Shown in pieces: positions 63,704 to 64,000 of a DNA stretch of 64,000 nt (its first letter is position 1; the number at the start of each line of letters is the position of its first letter). The notes under the pieces are model-generated. The model made no database searches, was not told the origin of the DNA, and saw only the letters and a program-made list of their open reading frames with translations. The stretch covers positions 84,051,512 through 84,115,511 of the forward strand of contig CM046876.1 of assembly GCA_025667525.1 (NCBI GenBank), read 5' to 3'. A program made the position numbers and the translations under genes. Source of the DNA: Glebionis coronaria (lineage: Eukaryota; Streptophyta; Magnoliopsida; Asterales; Asteraceae).

Positions 63704-64000
63704 CTATCTAGGTTGCTGATATGTAATGGATAAGTGGTTGTATGAACTTGATCCAGAACTATAAGATGACGAGTTTGCTTCCTTTGGTCTTCTTTCGGTA
63801 TAGAAACCAGGTTGTTTAGGTTCAGGCAACGGAATTTGGCTACCTAGCATGAGAACCACCGTAGGCATGTCTGGTCTGTCTTCAGGATACTTTTGCACAC
63901 ATAGTAAACCTATGTGAACTGCCCGGCTCACTTCTGATTCAAGGTAGGGCCCGTTGATAATGCTGTCAATGAGCTCCACATGCTTCCTGTTATTGTAAAG
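63704..64000 (-). CDS. Partial S-receptor-like kinase, last exon (continues beyond the window)
   Basis: The minus-strand frame ends at 63704 and encodes the kinase C-lobe tail: VELIDS-type start, [20 protein letters not shown] (kinase subdomain XI arginine), [20 protein letters not shown] and a serine-rich end. It is nearly identical to the last exon of the intact gene (57295-56990). The frame is still open at the window edge within what corresponds to the exon start (GCGTGGAGG in the paralogue), so only this exon is visible. Integrity of the rest is unknown. Confidence 0.88.
   Translation of the reverse strand, partial: LYNNRKHVELIDSIINGPYLESEVSRAVHIGLLCVQKYPEDRPDMPTVVLMLGSQIPLPEPKQPGFYTERRPKEANSSSYSSGSSSYNHLSITYQQPR

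Overview
The window is plant nuclear DNA, most likely from a composite-family (Asteraceae) eudicot. This is inferred from the style of the Copia gag-pol polyproteins, from a longin-like extra retrotransposon ORF typical of that family, and from intron-containing S-domain receptor kinase genes. It is gene-poor: three members of one receptor-kinase cluster sit in a thick nest of transposable elements. No RNA gene, CRISPR array or prokaryotic feature was seen.

Bases 1-26.8k are a retrotransposon nest. A + strand Copia remnant ends in its 3' LTR (461-904). Facing it is an old minus-strand Sirevirus-like Copia element (970-26818; 3' LTR, extra longin-like ORF, pol, gag) that has lost its 5' LTR. 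Two younger minus-strand elements sit inside it: an 11.7 kb Copia element in its RNase H (6223-17888, target duplication GATAC, LTRs differing at 2 of 355 bases) and a coding-free element in its gag (22096-25901, target duplication AGCCC).

Bases 26.8-30.3k hold a 5'-truncated + strand Copia element of another lineage, joined head-to-head to the broken gag of the first. Bases 30.3-33.4k carry two hAT-type MITEs with perfect 8-bp target duplications.

Bases 33.5-36.6k hold a seven-exon G-type lectin S-receptor kinase (+) broken by a frameshifting deletion in exon 1. Next come a fold-back element, a 3.2 kb Mutator-like element (9-bp target duplication) with a nested Stowaway MITE, and an AT-rich inverted-repeat element.

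Bases 42.0-53.4k look like a very long LTR of another element, split by a young + strand LTR element (43532-52324) that has one gag-like ORF and no pol. Bases 54.1-55.9k are a PIF/Harbinger element keeping only a broken Myb/SANT-like ORF.

Bases 57.0-60.3k hold an intact seven-exon S-receptor kinase (-), and the window ends inside the last exon of a near-copy (-). These form a tandem cluster; such kinases are plasma-membrane receptors with an extracellular lectin/SLG/PAN part and a cytoplasmic Ser/Thr kinase.

The most unusual signals are (i) a 21-bp-periodic TCARCGY array reused in LTRs, coding and non-coding parts of two elements; (ii) TTCCG-centred arrays in the leaders of two different LTR families; (iii) an 87-nt in-frame candidate intron holding the Gag stop codon just before the protease; and (iv) a paired-hairpin repeat whose stems show compensatory changes.
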